Origin: an uncultured Bacteroidales bacterium
GTDB taxonomy: Bacteria > Bacteroidota > Bacteroidia > Bacteroidales > UBA932
DNA: 64,000 bases
Direction of reading: 5' to 3'
Assembly (NCBI GenBank): GCA_944325435.1
Contig: CALVAC010000012.1
Location: 1-64,000, forward strand
The position numbers were made by a program, and so were the translations under genes. This document shows, piece after piece, positions 53,192-62,092 of the stretch (within the stretch, counting starts at the first letter, position 1; every line of letters starts with the position of its first letter). The notes beneath the pieces are model-generated. The model was not told the origin of the DNA, searched no databases, and saw only the letters and a program-made list of their open reading frames with translations.

Positions 53192-55687
53192 ATGGAACAG
53201 ATGACGAGTGCTATATTAGAGGGGCTGAACAGCGAGCAGAGGCAGGCTGTCAGCTGTGTGGACGGGCCGGTGCTCATAGTGGCGGGAGCGGGTTCGGGCA
53301 AGACGAGGGTCCTGACAAGCAGGATTGCATATATTTTGGATCAAGGCGGTGAGCCGGAGCGGATTCTGGCCCTGACCTTTACAAAGAAGGCCGCGACGGA
53401 GATGAAAGAGAGGATTGCCCTTATGGTCGGGGAGAGAAAGGCCAGAAAACTGAAGATGGGGACTTTCCATTCAGTGTTCATAAGGTTTCTCCGCGAATAT
53501 GCCGACAGTCTGGGCTATCCTCCCGCTTTCACCATCTATGACACCGGGGATTCGACTGCTGCTGTCAAGACGTGCCTGAAGGAACTGCAGCTCGATGACA
53601 AGATATATAAACCCAAGGATGTCCTGTCGAGGATATCGATGGCAAAGAACAATCTTGTCACGGCAGAGGCATACGGCCGCAACCAGACGGCCATCCAGAA
53701 CGATGCCGCCGCAAAGAAACCGAAGATATACGAGATATACCGGCTCTATGCAGCCAAATGCCGTCAGGCCGGTGTGATGGACTATGATGATATCCTCCTC
53801 AATATGAATATCCTGCTCAAGGACAACCCTGAAGCCCTGGAGGATCTTTCGACTCGTTTCGAGTACATAATGGTGGATGAATACCAGGACACCAACTACG
53901 CGCAGTATCTTATCCTGAAGAAACTGGCTATGAAACACCGCAATATATGTGTGGTAGGCGATGACTCCCAGTCCATATATGCGTTCAGGGGTGCCAAGAT
54001 AGAGAACATACTGAATTTCAGAAAGGACTATCCGGACAACAGGACATTCCGCCTTGAGCAGAACTACCGTTCCACGAGAGTGATTGTGGATGCTGCCAAT
54101 TCCCTGATTGCCAAGAACAGTGCTAGGATTCCCAAGAACTGTTATTCGATGGGTGACGAAGGCGAGAAGATAAGGCTTATCCAGGCCTATTCGGAGCAGG
54201 AAGAGTCTATGCTTATTGTGTCCTCAATCATCAAGAGAATGCAGTCAGACCACGCCCAGTACCAGGATTTTGCCATTCTGTACAGGACCAATTCCCAGTC
54301 ACGCGCCCTGGAGGAGGCTCTGCGGAAAAGAAATCTGCCGTATATGATATACTCCGGCAACTCTTTCTTTGACAGGGCAGAGGTCAAGGACATGATGGCA
54401 TATCTGAAGCTGGCTGTCAATCCTAATGATGACGAATCCTTCAGGAGGATTGTTAACAAGCCTGCAAGAGGGATAGGAGACACATCCCTTGCTGCCCTTA
54501 TCGCGGCGGCGCATAACAATGGGTGTTCTCTGATGAAGGCCGCATTTGTCGAGGATCTCGAGACATACGGGCTGAAAGCCGCTGCAATCAAGAAAATCCG
54601 GGAGTTCTGCAAGATGATGATGGAGTTTACCGTCAGGTCATCAAGGGAAGATGCATACAAGGTGGCGGCATCCCTGTCTCTGGATTCCGGACTGTACGCA
54701 TTCTTCAAGATGGACAACAGCATAGAGTCACAGGCAAAGGCAGCCAATATAGATGAACTGCTCAACAGTGTCAAAAGCTATGTCGAGGAAAGGAACAATG
54801 ATTATTTCGAGGAGATGCAGGCCGATGGACAGATCGGGGAGGGGGTTGAACTCACGGATGCGGATTTCCCTGTTGTGACGCTGCCTGAATATCTTGAGAA
54901 TGTATCGCTTCTAAGTGCCGTGGATGTCGAAGAGGATGAAGATTCAGCCAACAGGATTGCCCTTATGACGGTGCACTCTTCCAAGGGTCTGGAGTTCCCG
55001 TATGTGTATGTGGCCGGGATGGAGGAGAATCTCTTCCCGTCAGGCGGATTCATGGCATCTGAAAATGACATAGAGGAAGAGAGGCGTCTGTTCTATGTGG
55101 CCATGACCAGGGCCGAGAAGTCGGTGCAGCTTTCTTTTGCCACCACAAGGATGCGTCACGGCAAGACAGAGTCCAATGCCCCGAGCCGTTTTATCCGCGA
55201 GATAGACAGCAGGTATATAGTAAACCCGCTTCCGTCAGGCAAGGATGAGGATATGGACAATGGCAGTACCCCATCTTTCAGGGGAAGACAGCATAATGGA
55301 TATCCGTCCGGCAGCAGGTATGGGGCAGGTCAGGGTGCAATATCGCGGACCAGACCTGAATCGCGGATTTCCGGCCCGGCACAGGCTTCTTATGTGTCGG
55401 CCCGGCTGCAGGGGCAGACACCGCAGCAGAAGCCGGGAATCACCACCTTCCGCAGACCGAATGTAGCCGCACCGGTCCGCGTCCCTGATTCAGAGTTCGT
55501 CCCGACCCCGATTCTGCAGCTCCGTGCAGGGCAGAGAGTCGAGCATAACCGTTTCGGCTATGGAAAGATTCTTGAGATCATCGGGAATTCCACCGATCTC
55601 AAGGCGAGGATTGCCTTCGATGATTTCGGGGAAAAGATACTTGTCCTGAAATATGCAAAAATAAGGGTCGCGGATGTTGCGGAATAG
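53192..55687 (+). CDS. pcrA: UvrD/PcrA-family ATP-dependent DNA helicase
   Basis: 831 residues from the ATG at 53192 (frame opens at 53171). SF1A helicase motifs: Q-motif LNSEQRQAV at 12-20, Walker A AGAGSGKT at 31-38, motif II VDEYQDTNY near 228, VVGDDSQSIYAFRGA near 258, NYRST near 294, MTVHSSKGLEFPYVYVAGM near 592, and FYVAMTRAEK near 638. The C-terminal Tudor-like domain (RAGQRVEHNRFGYGKILEI) is the PcrA/UvrD mark. It acts in mismatch/excision repair and removal of stalled complexes. TATCTTCG at 53175-53182 may be its -7 box. Followed by a terminator at 55749. Confidence 0.95.
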   Translation: MEQMTSAILEGLNSEQRQAVSCVDGPVLIVAGAGSGKTRVLTSRIAYILDQGGEPERILALTFTKKAATEMKERIALMVGERKARKLKMGTFHSVFIRFLREYADSLGYPPAFTIYDTGDSTAAVKTCLKELQLDDKIYKPKDVLSRISMAKNNLVTAEAYGRNQTAIQNDAAAKKPKIYEIYRLYAAKCRQAGVMDYDDILLNMNILLKDNPEALEDLSTRFEYIMVDEYQDTNYAQYLILKKLAMKHRNICVVGDDSQSIYAFRGAKIENILNFRKDYPDNRTFRLEQNYRSTRVIVDAANSLIAKNSARIPKNCYSMGDEGEKIRLIQAYSEQEESMLIVSSIIKRMQSDHAQYQDFAILYRTNSQSRALEEALRKRNLPYMIYSGNSFFDRAEVKDMMAYLKLAVNPNDDESFRRIVNKPARGIGDTSLAALIAAAHNNGCSLMKAAFVEDLETYGLKAAAIKKIREFCKMMMEFTVRSSREDAYKVAASLSLDSGLYAFFKMDNSIESQAKAANIDELLNSVKSYVEERNNDYFEEMQADGQIGEGVELTDADFPVVTLPEYLENVSLLSAVDVEEDEDSANRIALMTVHSSKGLEFPYVYVAGMEENLFPSGGFMASENDIEEERRLFYVAMTRAEKSVQLSFATTRMRHGKTESNAPSRFIREIDSRYIVNPLPSGKDEDMDNGSTPSFRGRQHNGYPSGSRYGAGQGAISRTRPESRISGPAQASYVSARLQGQTPQQKPGITTFRRPNVAAPVRVPDSEFVPTPILQLRAGQRVEHNRFGYGKILEIIGNSTDLKARIAFDDFGEKILVLKYAKIRVADVAE

Positions 55688-55748
55688 AGAAATTTGTCTA
55701 TTTTTGTGGCGAAGTTTTTCATAGTTTAAGTTTAGGTTAAGTAAGTGG

Positions 55749-55782
55749 CGGGGCGGATCAGCAATGGTTTGCCCCGTTTTTT
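55749..55782 (+). terminator. Rho-independent terminator after pcrA
   Basis: CGGGGC (55749-55754) pairs with GCCCCG (55771-55776), followed by six T. The loop is 16 bases. Confidence 0.85.
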
Positions 55783-55897
55783 GTCTTGAACCATCGTATG
55801 TCTTTCCTGAGGGACATCGCAATATCCTGAAAACGGATAAATTTTTTATGGAATCCCCAAAAACATATACTTAAAAAAGAAAAACCTCTTTTTCGCT

Positions 55898-55929
55898 CTT
55901 GCTTCTGCTTTTTCTTCCGGATAATTTTG
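55898..55929 (+). promoter_or_regulatory. Promoter of the DUF6359-like lipoprotein
   Basis: CTTG (55898-55901), 20 bases, TAATTTTG (55922-55929). The -7 box matches fully; the -33 differs by one base. Confidence 0.6.
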
Positions 55930-55980
55930 CCGTTGCCGTACATGGGGTGCGGTATGATAATTTTAATGAGGAAGTTTGAT

Positions 55981-57087
55981 ATGGGAAAAGAGATTTTCTG
56001 GCCTGCAAGGGTCTTTGCAGCAGTTCTTGCCGTAGGCATTGCTTTAATGGCAGGCTCATGTGCAAAGGACAAGGGAGCTGAATCTTCTCACGGACAGATA
56101 AGGCTGAAGTTCGAGCCTCTGGCGATTCCGGTGTCAAAGGTGGCAGGTGAGGAGGTGCCGGACACCAATGACTTTATCCTGAAGATTGTCGCCCAGGATG
56201 GATCCGTGATATATGATGGTCCGTACGGGAGATCGCCTGAGACAGTCTCCGTGCCTGCCGGCAGCTGTAATGTCAGCATCAGGTCATCCGGTTTTTCACG
56301 GCCAGCCTTCGCTTCCCCTCAATACGGGGATGACCAGTGCATAGTGGTGCCGGCAGGAGGGGTTATGGATGTGTCGCTTTCATGCGTCCAGCTGAATGCC
56401 GGCATCAGACTCAAGATATCTTCAGATTTCCTGACTGCATATCCGAAAGGAGTCCTTTTTGTCAGAGGGGAGGACGGGCAGCTGATGTACAGCTATTCAG
56501 AGAAGCGGATAGCGTATTTCCTGCCCGGCAGCATCTCGGTCGTGCTGAGCGATTCCGGTAAAGAGACCCTGCTGATGACAAGGGCCATAGAAGCGAGAGA
56601 GGTGCTGTCGGTAAAGATGGATGTCGCAGAGTCCCAGAGCGGTACCCAAGGCAGTGGGATCATTGTCCAGCTGGATACATCGAGAATATGGACAGATGAT
56701 GAGCTTGTCCTTGGCGAGGAGAGCCTCAAGGGAGACAGTCCGCAGAATGCAATGACGGTATCCGTTGCAAAGACAAATGTCGGGCGGAAGGATGTATGGG
56801 TCAGCGGTTATGTAGTGGGAGGGGACCTGTCATCTTCCGATGAGGGCATTTCATACGCTCCTCCGTTTGATTCAGCCACGAACCTTGCCATCGCATCGCG
56901 TGCTGTTGTCAGCGGCAAGTCATCCTGTCTGTCCGTCCAGCTCCCGTCCGGGGATATCAGGGATGCCCTGAATCTCGTGTCAAATCCAGGGCTTATAGGC
57001 AGGCGCATATCCATCCGCGGGGATATTACGGCATCCTATTTCGGCCTTACAGGCATCAAGAACGTGTCGGACTTTGTTCTGTATTGA
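55981..57087 (+). CDS. Surface lipoprotein with DUF4493-like and DUF6359-like domains
   Basis: 368 residues from the ATG at 55981, giving the lipoprotein signal FAAVLAVGIALMAGSC; ATGs at 55966 and 55927 are alternatives, the last one inside the promoter box. The N-terminal ~240 residues resemble DUF4493 (IRLKFEPLAIPVSK, VIYDGPYGRSPETVSVPAGSCNVSI split). The C-terminal ~110 residues are OB-like (DVWVSGYVVGGDLSSSDEGI, RISIRGDITASYFGLTGIK, NVSDFVLY) as in DUF6359. Domain calls are from memory. Probably exposed on the cell surface; ligand unknown. Terminators and promoters isolate it as a single gene. Confidence 0.78.
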   Translation: MGKEIFWPARVFAAVLAVGIALMAGSCAKDKGAESSHGQIRLKFEPLAIPVSKVAGEEVPDTNDFILKIVAQDGSVIYDGPYGRSPETVSVPAGSCNVSIRSSGFSRPAFASPQYGDDQCIVVPAGGVMDVSLSCVQLNAGIRLKISSDFLTAYPKGVLFVRGEDGQLMYSYSEKRIAYFLPGSISVVLSDSGKETLLMTRAIEAREVLSVKMDVAESQSGTQGSGIIVQLDTSRIWTDDELVLGEESLKGDSPQNAMTVSVAKTNVGRKDVWVSGYVVGGDLSSSDEGISYAPPFDSATNLAIASRAVVSGKSSCLSVQLPSGDIRDALNLVSNPGLIGRRISIRGDITASYFGLTGIKNVSDFVLY

Positions 57088-57167
57088 CCCCGGCTGATTC
57101 CGATGGGGTTGCGGCGCATCTGAGGCAATGATCCAGACTGGCGGTCCTTTGACTTTCTGCATAATGG

Positions 57168-57887
57168 TCAGTGCAGACTGTCGAGCCCTTTCCAGGATGA
57201 TGGGACAGGAGCCTCTACCGTAATCTCTTCCTTGCGGACAGGATGGATGAATGTGATACTTCTGGCGTGAAGAGATATGCTTCCGTCAGGGTTTGAGCGC
57301 GGGGCACCATATTTAAGGTCACCTTTGATAGGACATCCTATACCTGCGAGCTGGCAGCGTATCTGGTGGTGGCGGCCTGTAAGAAGCTGCACTTCCACGA
57401 GGAAGTATCTTTCCGTACGCCCGACAAGCCTGTACCTTAGCCTGGCTATCTTGGCATCGGCCCTGCGGTTCCCCGGTTTGCAGATGTAGGTCTTGTTCTG
57501 CCTTTCAACCCTGTAGAGCCAGTTTTCGAGTTCTCCTGCCGCAGGATCCGGTTCTTGGCAGACAAGTGCCCAGTAGAATTTATGGACATTTCCATCCCGG
57601 AACATGGAGTTGAGCCTTTCAAGAGCCTTGGATGTCTTTGCGAACATCGCTATTCCGCTGACAGGCCTGTCGATACGGTGCGGGATGCCGATGAACACTT
57701 TCCCGGGTTTGGAGTCTCTCTGGGCTATAAAGGCCTTGAGCAGGTCTCCTAACGGTTCATCCCCGGTCTTGTCTCCCTGGGTTATCTCTCCTGCCTTCTT
57801 GTTGATGATGATGATATGGTTGTCTTCATAGAGGATCCGTCCTGCGATGTCAGTGTATTCCTCTTTATTCAATGTCCTGTATTCCAT
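57168..57887 (-). CDS. RluA-family pseudouridine synthase
   Basis: 239 residues from the ATG at 57887; the frame extends back to 58256, but that part overlaps the dnaK leader and gene and has no family similarity. Catalytic Asp in HRIDRPVSGIAMFAKTSKA near 75 (HRxDxxxSG); other marks: ILYEDNHIIIINKKAGEITQ, FYWALVCQEP, LVEVQLLTGRHHQIRCQLAGIGCPIKGDLKYG (split). There is no S4 domain, as in the short RluA/RluC-like Bacteroidetes enzymes. The RNA target (23S rRNA or tRNA) cannot be told from sequence. Divergent from dnaK. Confidence 0.92.
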   Translation of the reverse strand: MEYRTLNKEEYTDIAGRILYEDNHIIIINKKAGEITQGDKTGDEPLGDLLKAFIAQRDSKPGKVFIGIPHRIDRPVSGIAMFAKTSKALERLNSMFRDGNVHKFYWALVCQEPDPAAGELENWLYRVERQNKTYICKPGNRRADAKIARLRYRLVGRTERYFLVEVQLLTGRHHQIRCQLAGIGCPIKGDLKYGAPRSNPDGSISLHARSITFIHPVRKEEITVEAPVPSSWKGLDSLH

Positions 57888-57967
57888 AGCGGATGCAAAT
57901 ATACGCTTTCTGACAGCATCTGCCAACATTTCTGACATTTTGACATAAGAAAGAGGTCGCCTCCCTA

Positions 57968-57983
57968 TTGGCACAGCTTTAGA
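57968..57983 (+). promoter_or_regulatory. Possible sigma-54 type -24 element upstream of dnaK
   Basis: TTGGCACAGCTTTAGA: the -24 half TTGGCAC is a perfect match to the sigma-54 consensus; the -12 half TAGA keeps only the G of GC at the right spacing. It lies 118 bases before dnaK. No good TAnnTTTG box was found in this gap, so the dnaK promoter is otherwise unexplained. Tentative. Confidence 0.3.
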
Positions 57984-58101
57984 TATATGGGCTCGCGTCT
58001 GGCTGTCAGAGCTACGGAGACTGATGGTCAGGCTGCCCCAGCCAGGTCGGGTGGCCAGGCAATGAAGGGGTAGACAAACGAAAAGAAAGGAGATAAATAT
58101 T

Positions 58102-59991
58102 ATGGGAAAAATTATTGGTATTGACTTGGGAACCACGAATTCATGCGTGGCTGTCATGGAGGGCAACGAGCCTACCGTGATTATAAACAATGAGGGACAG
58201 AGGACTACCCCTTCTGTGGTGGCGTTTACCGATGGCGGTGAGAGGAAGATAGGCAACCCTGCAAAGCGTCAGGCTATTACAAACCCTCACAAGACCGTAT
58301 TCTCCATAAAGAGATTTATGGGTGAGAGTTACGACCAGGTGACGAAAGAAATCGAACGCGTGCCTTACAAGGTGGTCAGAGGTGACAACAACACTCCGCG
58401 TGTTGATATTGATGGCCGTCTCTATACACCTCAGGAGATTTCGGCGATGATCCTCCAGAAAATGAAGAAGACTGCCGAGGATTATCTCGGACAGGAAGTG
58501 ACAGAGGCTGTCATCACTGTTCCGGCATACTTCTCTGACTCCCAGCGTCAGGCTACTAAGGAGGCCGGAAAGATTGCCGGTCTGGATGTGAAACGTATCA
58601 TCAACGAACCGACTGCGGCTGCGCTGGCTTATGGCCTTGACAAGACTGACAAGAATATGAAGATAGCCGTGTATGACCTCGGCGGCGGTACATTCGATAT
58701 ATCTATCCTTGAACTGGGAGATGGAGTGTTTGAAGTGAAGTCCACTAACGGTGATACGCATCTTGGCGGTGATGATTTCGACCAGGTCATTATTGACTGG
58801 CTGGCATCGGAGTTCGCTTCCGAGAACGGCGGTATCGACCTGAAGAAGGACCCGATGGCATTGCAGAGGTTGAAAGAGGCTGCGGAGAAGGCCAAGATAG
58901 AGTTGTCCAACCAGACTTCCACGGAGATTAACCTGCCGTATATAATGCCGGTGGACGGTATCCCTAAACATCTTGTAAAGACCTTGACAAGGGCTAAGTT
59001 CGAGCAGCTTGCAGATGACCTTATCCAGAAGACTATCGAACCATGCCGCAAGGCACTTTCAGATGCTGGCCTCCAGGCTTCAGATATCGATGAGGTGCTG
59101 CTTGTGGGAGGATCTACGAGAATCCCTGCAATCCAGGCGATTGTCGAGAAGTTCTTCGGAAAGGCTCCGAACAAGAGCGTGAACCCTGATGAAGTGGTTG
59201 CCATTGGTGCTGCGATACAGGGAGGTGTGCTTGCCGGAGATGTCAAGGATGTCCTTCTGCTGGATGTGACCCCGCTTTCTCTCGGTATCGAGACACTCGG
59301 TGGAGTGATGACCAAGCTGATAGATGCCAACACGACCATCCCTACACGCAAGTCAGAAGTTTTCTCTACGGCTGCCGACAACCAGCCTTCAGTTGAGATT
59401 CATGTGCTTCAGGGTGAAAGGCCGATGGCCAAGGACAACAAGACAATAGGTACATTCCATCTGGATGGAATAACTCCTGCCCCGAGGGGAATCCCTCAGA
59501 TCGAGGTCACATTCGACATAGATGCCAACGGTATCCTTAATGTGTCCGCAAAGGACAAGGCTACTGGCAAGGAGCAGAAGATCCGTATCGAGGCTTCTTC
59601 AGGGCTCAGTGAGGATGAGATCAAGAGGATGCGTGATGAGGCCAAGGCAAACGAGGCTGCTGACAAGGCCGAGAGGGAAAGGGTGGACAAGATCAATGCT
59701 GCCGATACTCTCTGCTTCCAGTCCGAGAAGAATCTCAAGGAGTATGGCGACAAGATTCCTTCAGACAAGAAGGGAACCATAGAGGCTGCTCTCGGAAGTT
59801 TGAAAGAGGCTGTCAAGAGCCAGAACGTAAGTGATATCGAAAGATATACCGAGCAGCTCAACAATGCATGGCATGCAGCATCTGAAGACATGGCAAAGGC
59901 TGCCCAGGGAGGTCAGCAGGCTGGGCCGCAGGGTCCGCAGTCAGGACCGCAGAACCAGGGACCAGATGACCAGGGACCAGATGAGCAGTAA
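58102..59991 (+). CDS. dnaK: Molecular chaperone DnaK (Hsp70)
   Basis: 629 residues. The three Hsp70 signatures are present: [14 protein letters not shown] at the start, [14 protein letters not shown] near 193 and [17 protein letters not shown] near 333. The substrate-binding domain (about 390-505) has [16 protein letters not shown], and the helical lid ends in a low-complexity Gln/Pro/Gly tail ([13 protein letters not shown]) instead of the EEVD of eukaryotes. GGAGA lies 9 bases before the start. No dnaJ or grpE is adjacent. No CIRCE element is visible. Followed by a strong terminator. Confidence 0.98.
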   Translation: MGKIIGIDLGTTNSCVAVMEGNEPTVIINNEGQRTTPSVVAFTDGGERKIGNPAKRQAITNPHKTVFSIKRFMGESYDQVTKEIERVPYKVVRGDNNTPRVDIDGRLYTPQEISAMILQKMKKTAEDYLGQEVTEAVITVPAYFSDSQRQATKEAGKIAGLDVKRIINEPTAAALAYGLDKTDKNMKIAVYDLGGGTFDISILELGDGVFEVKSTNGDTHLGGDDFDQVIIDWLASEFASENGGIDLKKDPMALQRLKEAAEKAKIELSNQTSTEINLPYIMPVDGIPKHLVKTLTRAKFEQLADDLIQKTIEPCRKALSDAGLQASDIDEVLLVGGSTRIPAIQAIVEKFFGKAPNKSVNPDEVVAIGAAIQGGVLAGDVKDVLLLDVTPLSLGIETLGGVMTKLIDANTTIPTRKSEVFSTAADNQPSVEIHVLQGERPMAKDNKTIGTFHLDGITPAPRGIPQIEVTFDIDANGILNVSAKDKATGKEQKIRIEASSGLSEDEIKRMRDEAKANEAADKAERERVDKINAADTLCFQSEKNLKEYGDKIPSDKKGTIEAALGSLKEAVKSQNVSDIERYTEQLNNAWHAASEDMAKAAQGGQQAGPQGPQSGPQNQGPDDQGPDEQ

Positions 59992-60008
59992 TAGCGTCAA
60001 TATCAGGA

Positions 60009-60045
60009 GGGCGACTGACAAGCAATTATCAGTCGCCCTTTTTTT
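60009..60045 (+). terminator. Rho-independent terminator after dnaK
   Basis: Perfect 10-bp stem GGGCGACTGA (60009-60018) with TCAGTCGCCC (60029-60038), then seven T. Strong. Confidence 0.95.
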
Positions 60046-60061
60046 GTACGGTTCCCGATGT

Positions 60062-60096
60062 AAAAAAACAGAGATGCATTTGCACCTCTGTTTTTT
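60062..60096 (-). terminator. Bidirectional terminator between dnaK and rubrerythrin
   Basis: AAAAAACAGAG (60063-60073) pairs with CTCTGTTTTTT (60086-60096); A-run on one side and T-run on the other, so it can stop transcription from either strand, mainly that of rubrerythrin. Confidence 0.8.
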
Positions 60097-60116
60097 GTTG
60101 TGTACTTACGAAGAGA

Positions 60117-60671
60117 TTATTTCTTGAAGTAACGGTTGTAGAGACCCTGGAATCCTGCTCCGTGGCGGGCTTCATCCTTGCACATTTCATGGACGGTGTC
60201 GTGGATGGCATCGAGATTCTGTGCTTTAGCAAGCTTTGCAATGCGGAGCTTGTCCTCGCATGCGCCCTGCTCTGCCAGCATCCTTCTCTCTACATTTGTC
60301 TTGGTGTCCCATACGCATTCTCCGAGAAGTTCTGCGAAACGTGAGGCGTGGTCTGCTTCCTCGAAAGCATATCTCTTGAAAGCCTCTGCGATTTCAGGGT
60401 ATCCTTCCCTGTCTGCCTGACGGCTCATTGCCAGATACATACCCACCTCGCTGCATTCACCGTTGAAATGGTCACGCAGACCTTTGAGAATCTCTGGATC
60501 TACATCCTTGGCGACGCCGATCCTGTGCTCATCTGCCCAGGTGAGCGAGTCGCCGCTTTCAACTATCTCTTCAAACTTGTCTGCTCCGGCATGGCATATA
60601 GGGCATTCTGCCGGTGCGCTGTCCCCTTCGTGGATATATCCACATACAAGGCATCTGAATCTTTTCTTCAT
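60117..60671 (-). CDS. Rubrerythrin, rubredoxin-first (reverse) type
   Basis: 184 residues. The rubredoxin-like Fe(Cys)4 domain comes first ([10 protein letters not shown] at 7-16, CPICHAG near 23), followed by the ferritin-like diiron domain (about 48-184; [27 protein letters not shown] split, [28 protein letters not shown]). Classical rubrerythrins have the opposite order; the reverse type reduces H2O2 and sometimes O2 with NADH via rubredoxin and protects anaerobes. A full TTTG-N19-TATCTTTG promoter lies at 60760-60730. Monocistronic. Confidence 0.94.
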   Translation of the reverse strand: MKKRFRCLVCGYIHEGDSAPAECPICHAGADKFEEIVESGDSLTWADEHRIGVAKDVDPEILKGLRDHFNGECSEVGMYLAMSRQADREGYPEIAEAFKRYAFEEADHASRFAELLGECVWDTKTNVERRMLAEQGACEDKLRIAKLAKAQNLDAIHDTVHEMCKDEARHGAGFQGLYNRYFKK

Positions 60672-60729
60672 GATATAATCCTTTTAACAGTGTATAAGTA
60701 AATTTGAAAAATTCTAAATTATTTCGATG

Positions 60730-60760
60730 CAAAGATACACCAAATTTATTTATCTGCAAA
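60730..60760 (-). promoter_or_regulatory. Promoter of rubrerythrin
   Basis: On the minus strand TTTG (60760-60757), 19 bases, TATCTTTG (60737-60730). Full Bacteroidetes promoter, about 59 bases before the gene. Confidence 0.82.
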
Positions 60761-60826
60761 TTTATTTGTCGCATATCCGCCAAAAATTCCTGCTGATTTT
60801 TGGGGATGCTGATAATCATTTCTTAT

Positions 60827-61918
60827 TTATTTTGTCCGCATTATGTCACTGATGTATTCCTGCATCTGTCCATACTTGGCTTCAACGCTCTGGAGCAGCC
60901 TGAACTGCGCCTTGGTCCTTGTGAGATTGTGCTCCGGATACTTTATCTTGTAATATGTGTCGCCGTTGAGGTAGTCAGTGAGGAACCTTACGCATTGCAT
61001 ATACGGGAACAGGGCTGCGGCGTATGGCAGGTTCTCTATCTCTACGGGCAGCAGGAAGGACCGTGCGGATTCCAGATATCCTTTTGTGAATGCCCTGAAA
61101 ATATCCAGGTTGAAATTCACGTTGTCCAGTTCCCTGTCATCCTCTGCACCCGTGTTTGCCCCTGTCCGCAGAAAATCTCCGTAGTCGGAAAATACGTAAC
61201 TTGGCATCACGGTGTCCAGGTCGATGACGCACAGTACATTCCCGTTGTCATCGAACATCATGTTGTTGACTTTCGTGTCGCAGTGGCAGATTCTTTTAGG
61301 CAGCAGTCCTTCCCTGTGCAGTCGCTCTGCCTTGCACATTTCACCGGCGCGCCGCTCTATTTCATCAATATAATATTGCACTCCGGCCGCCCTCCCGGCA
61401 GCATTCTCTTCGAGGGCATCATGGAACTGCTTGAGCCTGAACTCCATATTGTGGAAGTCAGGAATGGTCTCCCCGAGAGGTTTGTCAAGGTCGGACAGCA
61501 TTGCCTGGAAGTTGCCGAATGCCTTGCCGGCACAATAAGAGAATTCCGGATTGACGGTCTCGTAGGTGTGGGCATCTGGTATGAATACCATCATCCTCCA
61601 CCATTCATTACCATCCCTGCAGTAAGTCTTGCCGTTGTCTGATGGAATGAAATGCAGGACCTTCCGGTCAATGTCGCTCTCTCCGGCCTCTTCGAGCTTT
61701 TTCCTTATATGTCCGGTCACCGTCTCTATATTGGTCTGCAGCATGTCCACATCCTTGAATATGTTGTGGTTGATTCTCTGAAGAATATAGTCGGGACATC
61801 CTGTTTCGGCAGTCTTTACCTTGTATGTGTCATTGATAAGTCCGGACCCGAACGGTGTCGCTTCGGAGACAGTCCCCTCTGTCCTGAACCTGGAGATGAT
61901 GTTTTTCAGATTTGTCAT
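60827..61918 (-). CDS. NahK-like N-acetylhexosamine 1-kinase (phosphotransferase family)
   Basis: 363 residues, aminoglycoside-phosphotransferase/choline-kinase fold. FGSGLINDTYKVKT near 23 is the nucleotide loop. The catalytic region CHCDTKVNNMMFDDNGN near 210 and IDLDTVMPSYVFSDYGDFLRTGANT near 231 closely match bifidobacterial NahK, which phosphorylates GlcNAc/GalNAc at C1 for salvage of mucin or milk-oligosaccharide sugars. The catalytic Asp is in HCDTKVNN. No lacto-N-biose phosphorylase gene is adjacent, so the pathway context is missing. TAAATTTG at 61970-61963 is a weak -7 box. Confidence 0.88.
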   Translation of the reverse strand: MTNLKNIISRFRTEGTVSEATPFGSGLINDTYKVKTAETGCPDYILQRINHNIFKDVDMLQTNIETVTGHIRKKLEEAGESDIDRKVLHFIPSDNGKTYCRDGNEWWRMMVFIPDAHTYETVNPEFSYCAGKAFGNFQAMLSDLDKPLGETIPDFHNMEFRLKQFHDALEENAAGRAAGVQYYIDEIERRAGEMCKAERLHREGLLPKRICHCDTKVNNMMFDDNGNVLCVIDLDTVMPSYVFSDYGDFLRTGANTGAEDDRELDNVNFNLDIFRAFTKGYLESARSFLLPVEIENLPYAAALFPYMQCVRFLTDYLNGDTYYKIKYPEHNLTRTKAQFRLLQSVEAKYGQMQEYISDIMRTK

Positions 61919-62092
61919 TGTATTGTGGTTATATTGTTTGACATTCCGGTGTCATATAATGACAAATTTAGTCAAAAATCCGATGCCTGTTTGAAAAATC
62001 TTGCGATGAAATTAAATTTGTTAAAATTTCTTGTGACTGTGCTGAGATGTGGCACAAGAGATATCTATCTTTGCTTTTAAAAGACATGAGTT

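Noticed and set aside
57888..58256. 123-codon N-terminal extension of the RluA-type synthase
   Set aside because: It runs antisense through the dnaK leader and start; the family N-terminus begins at 57887.
60827..61642. Long plus-strand frame opposite the NahK-like kinase
   Set aside because: Antisense to a protein with clear kinase motifs.
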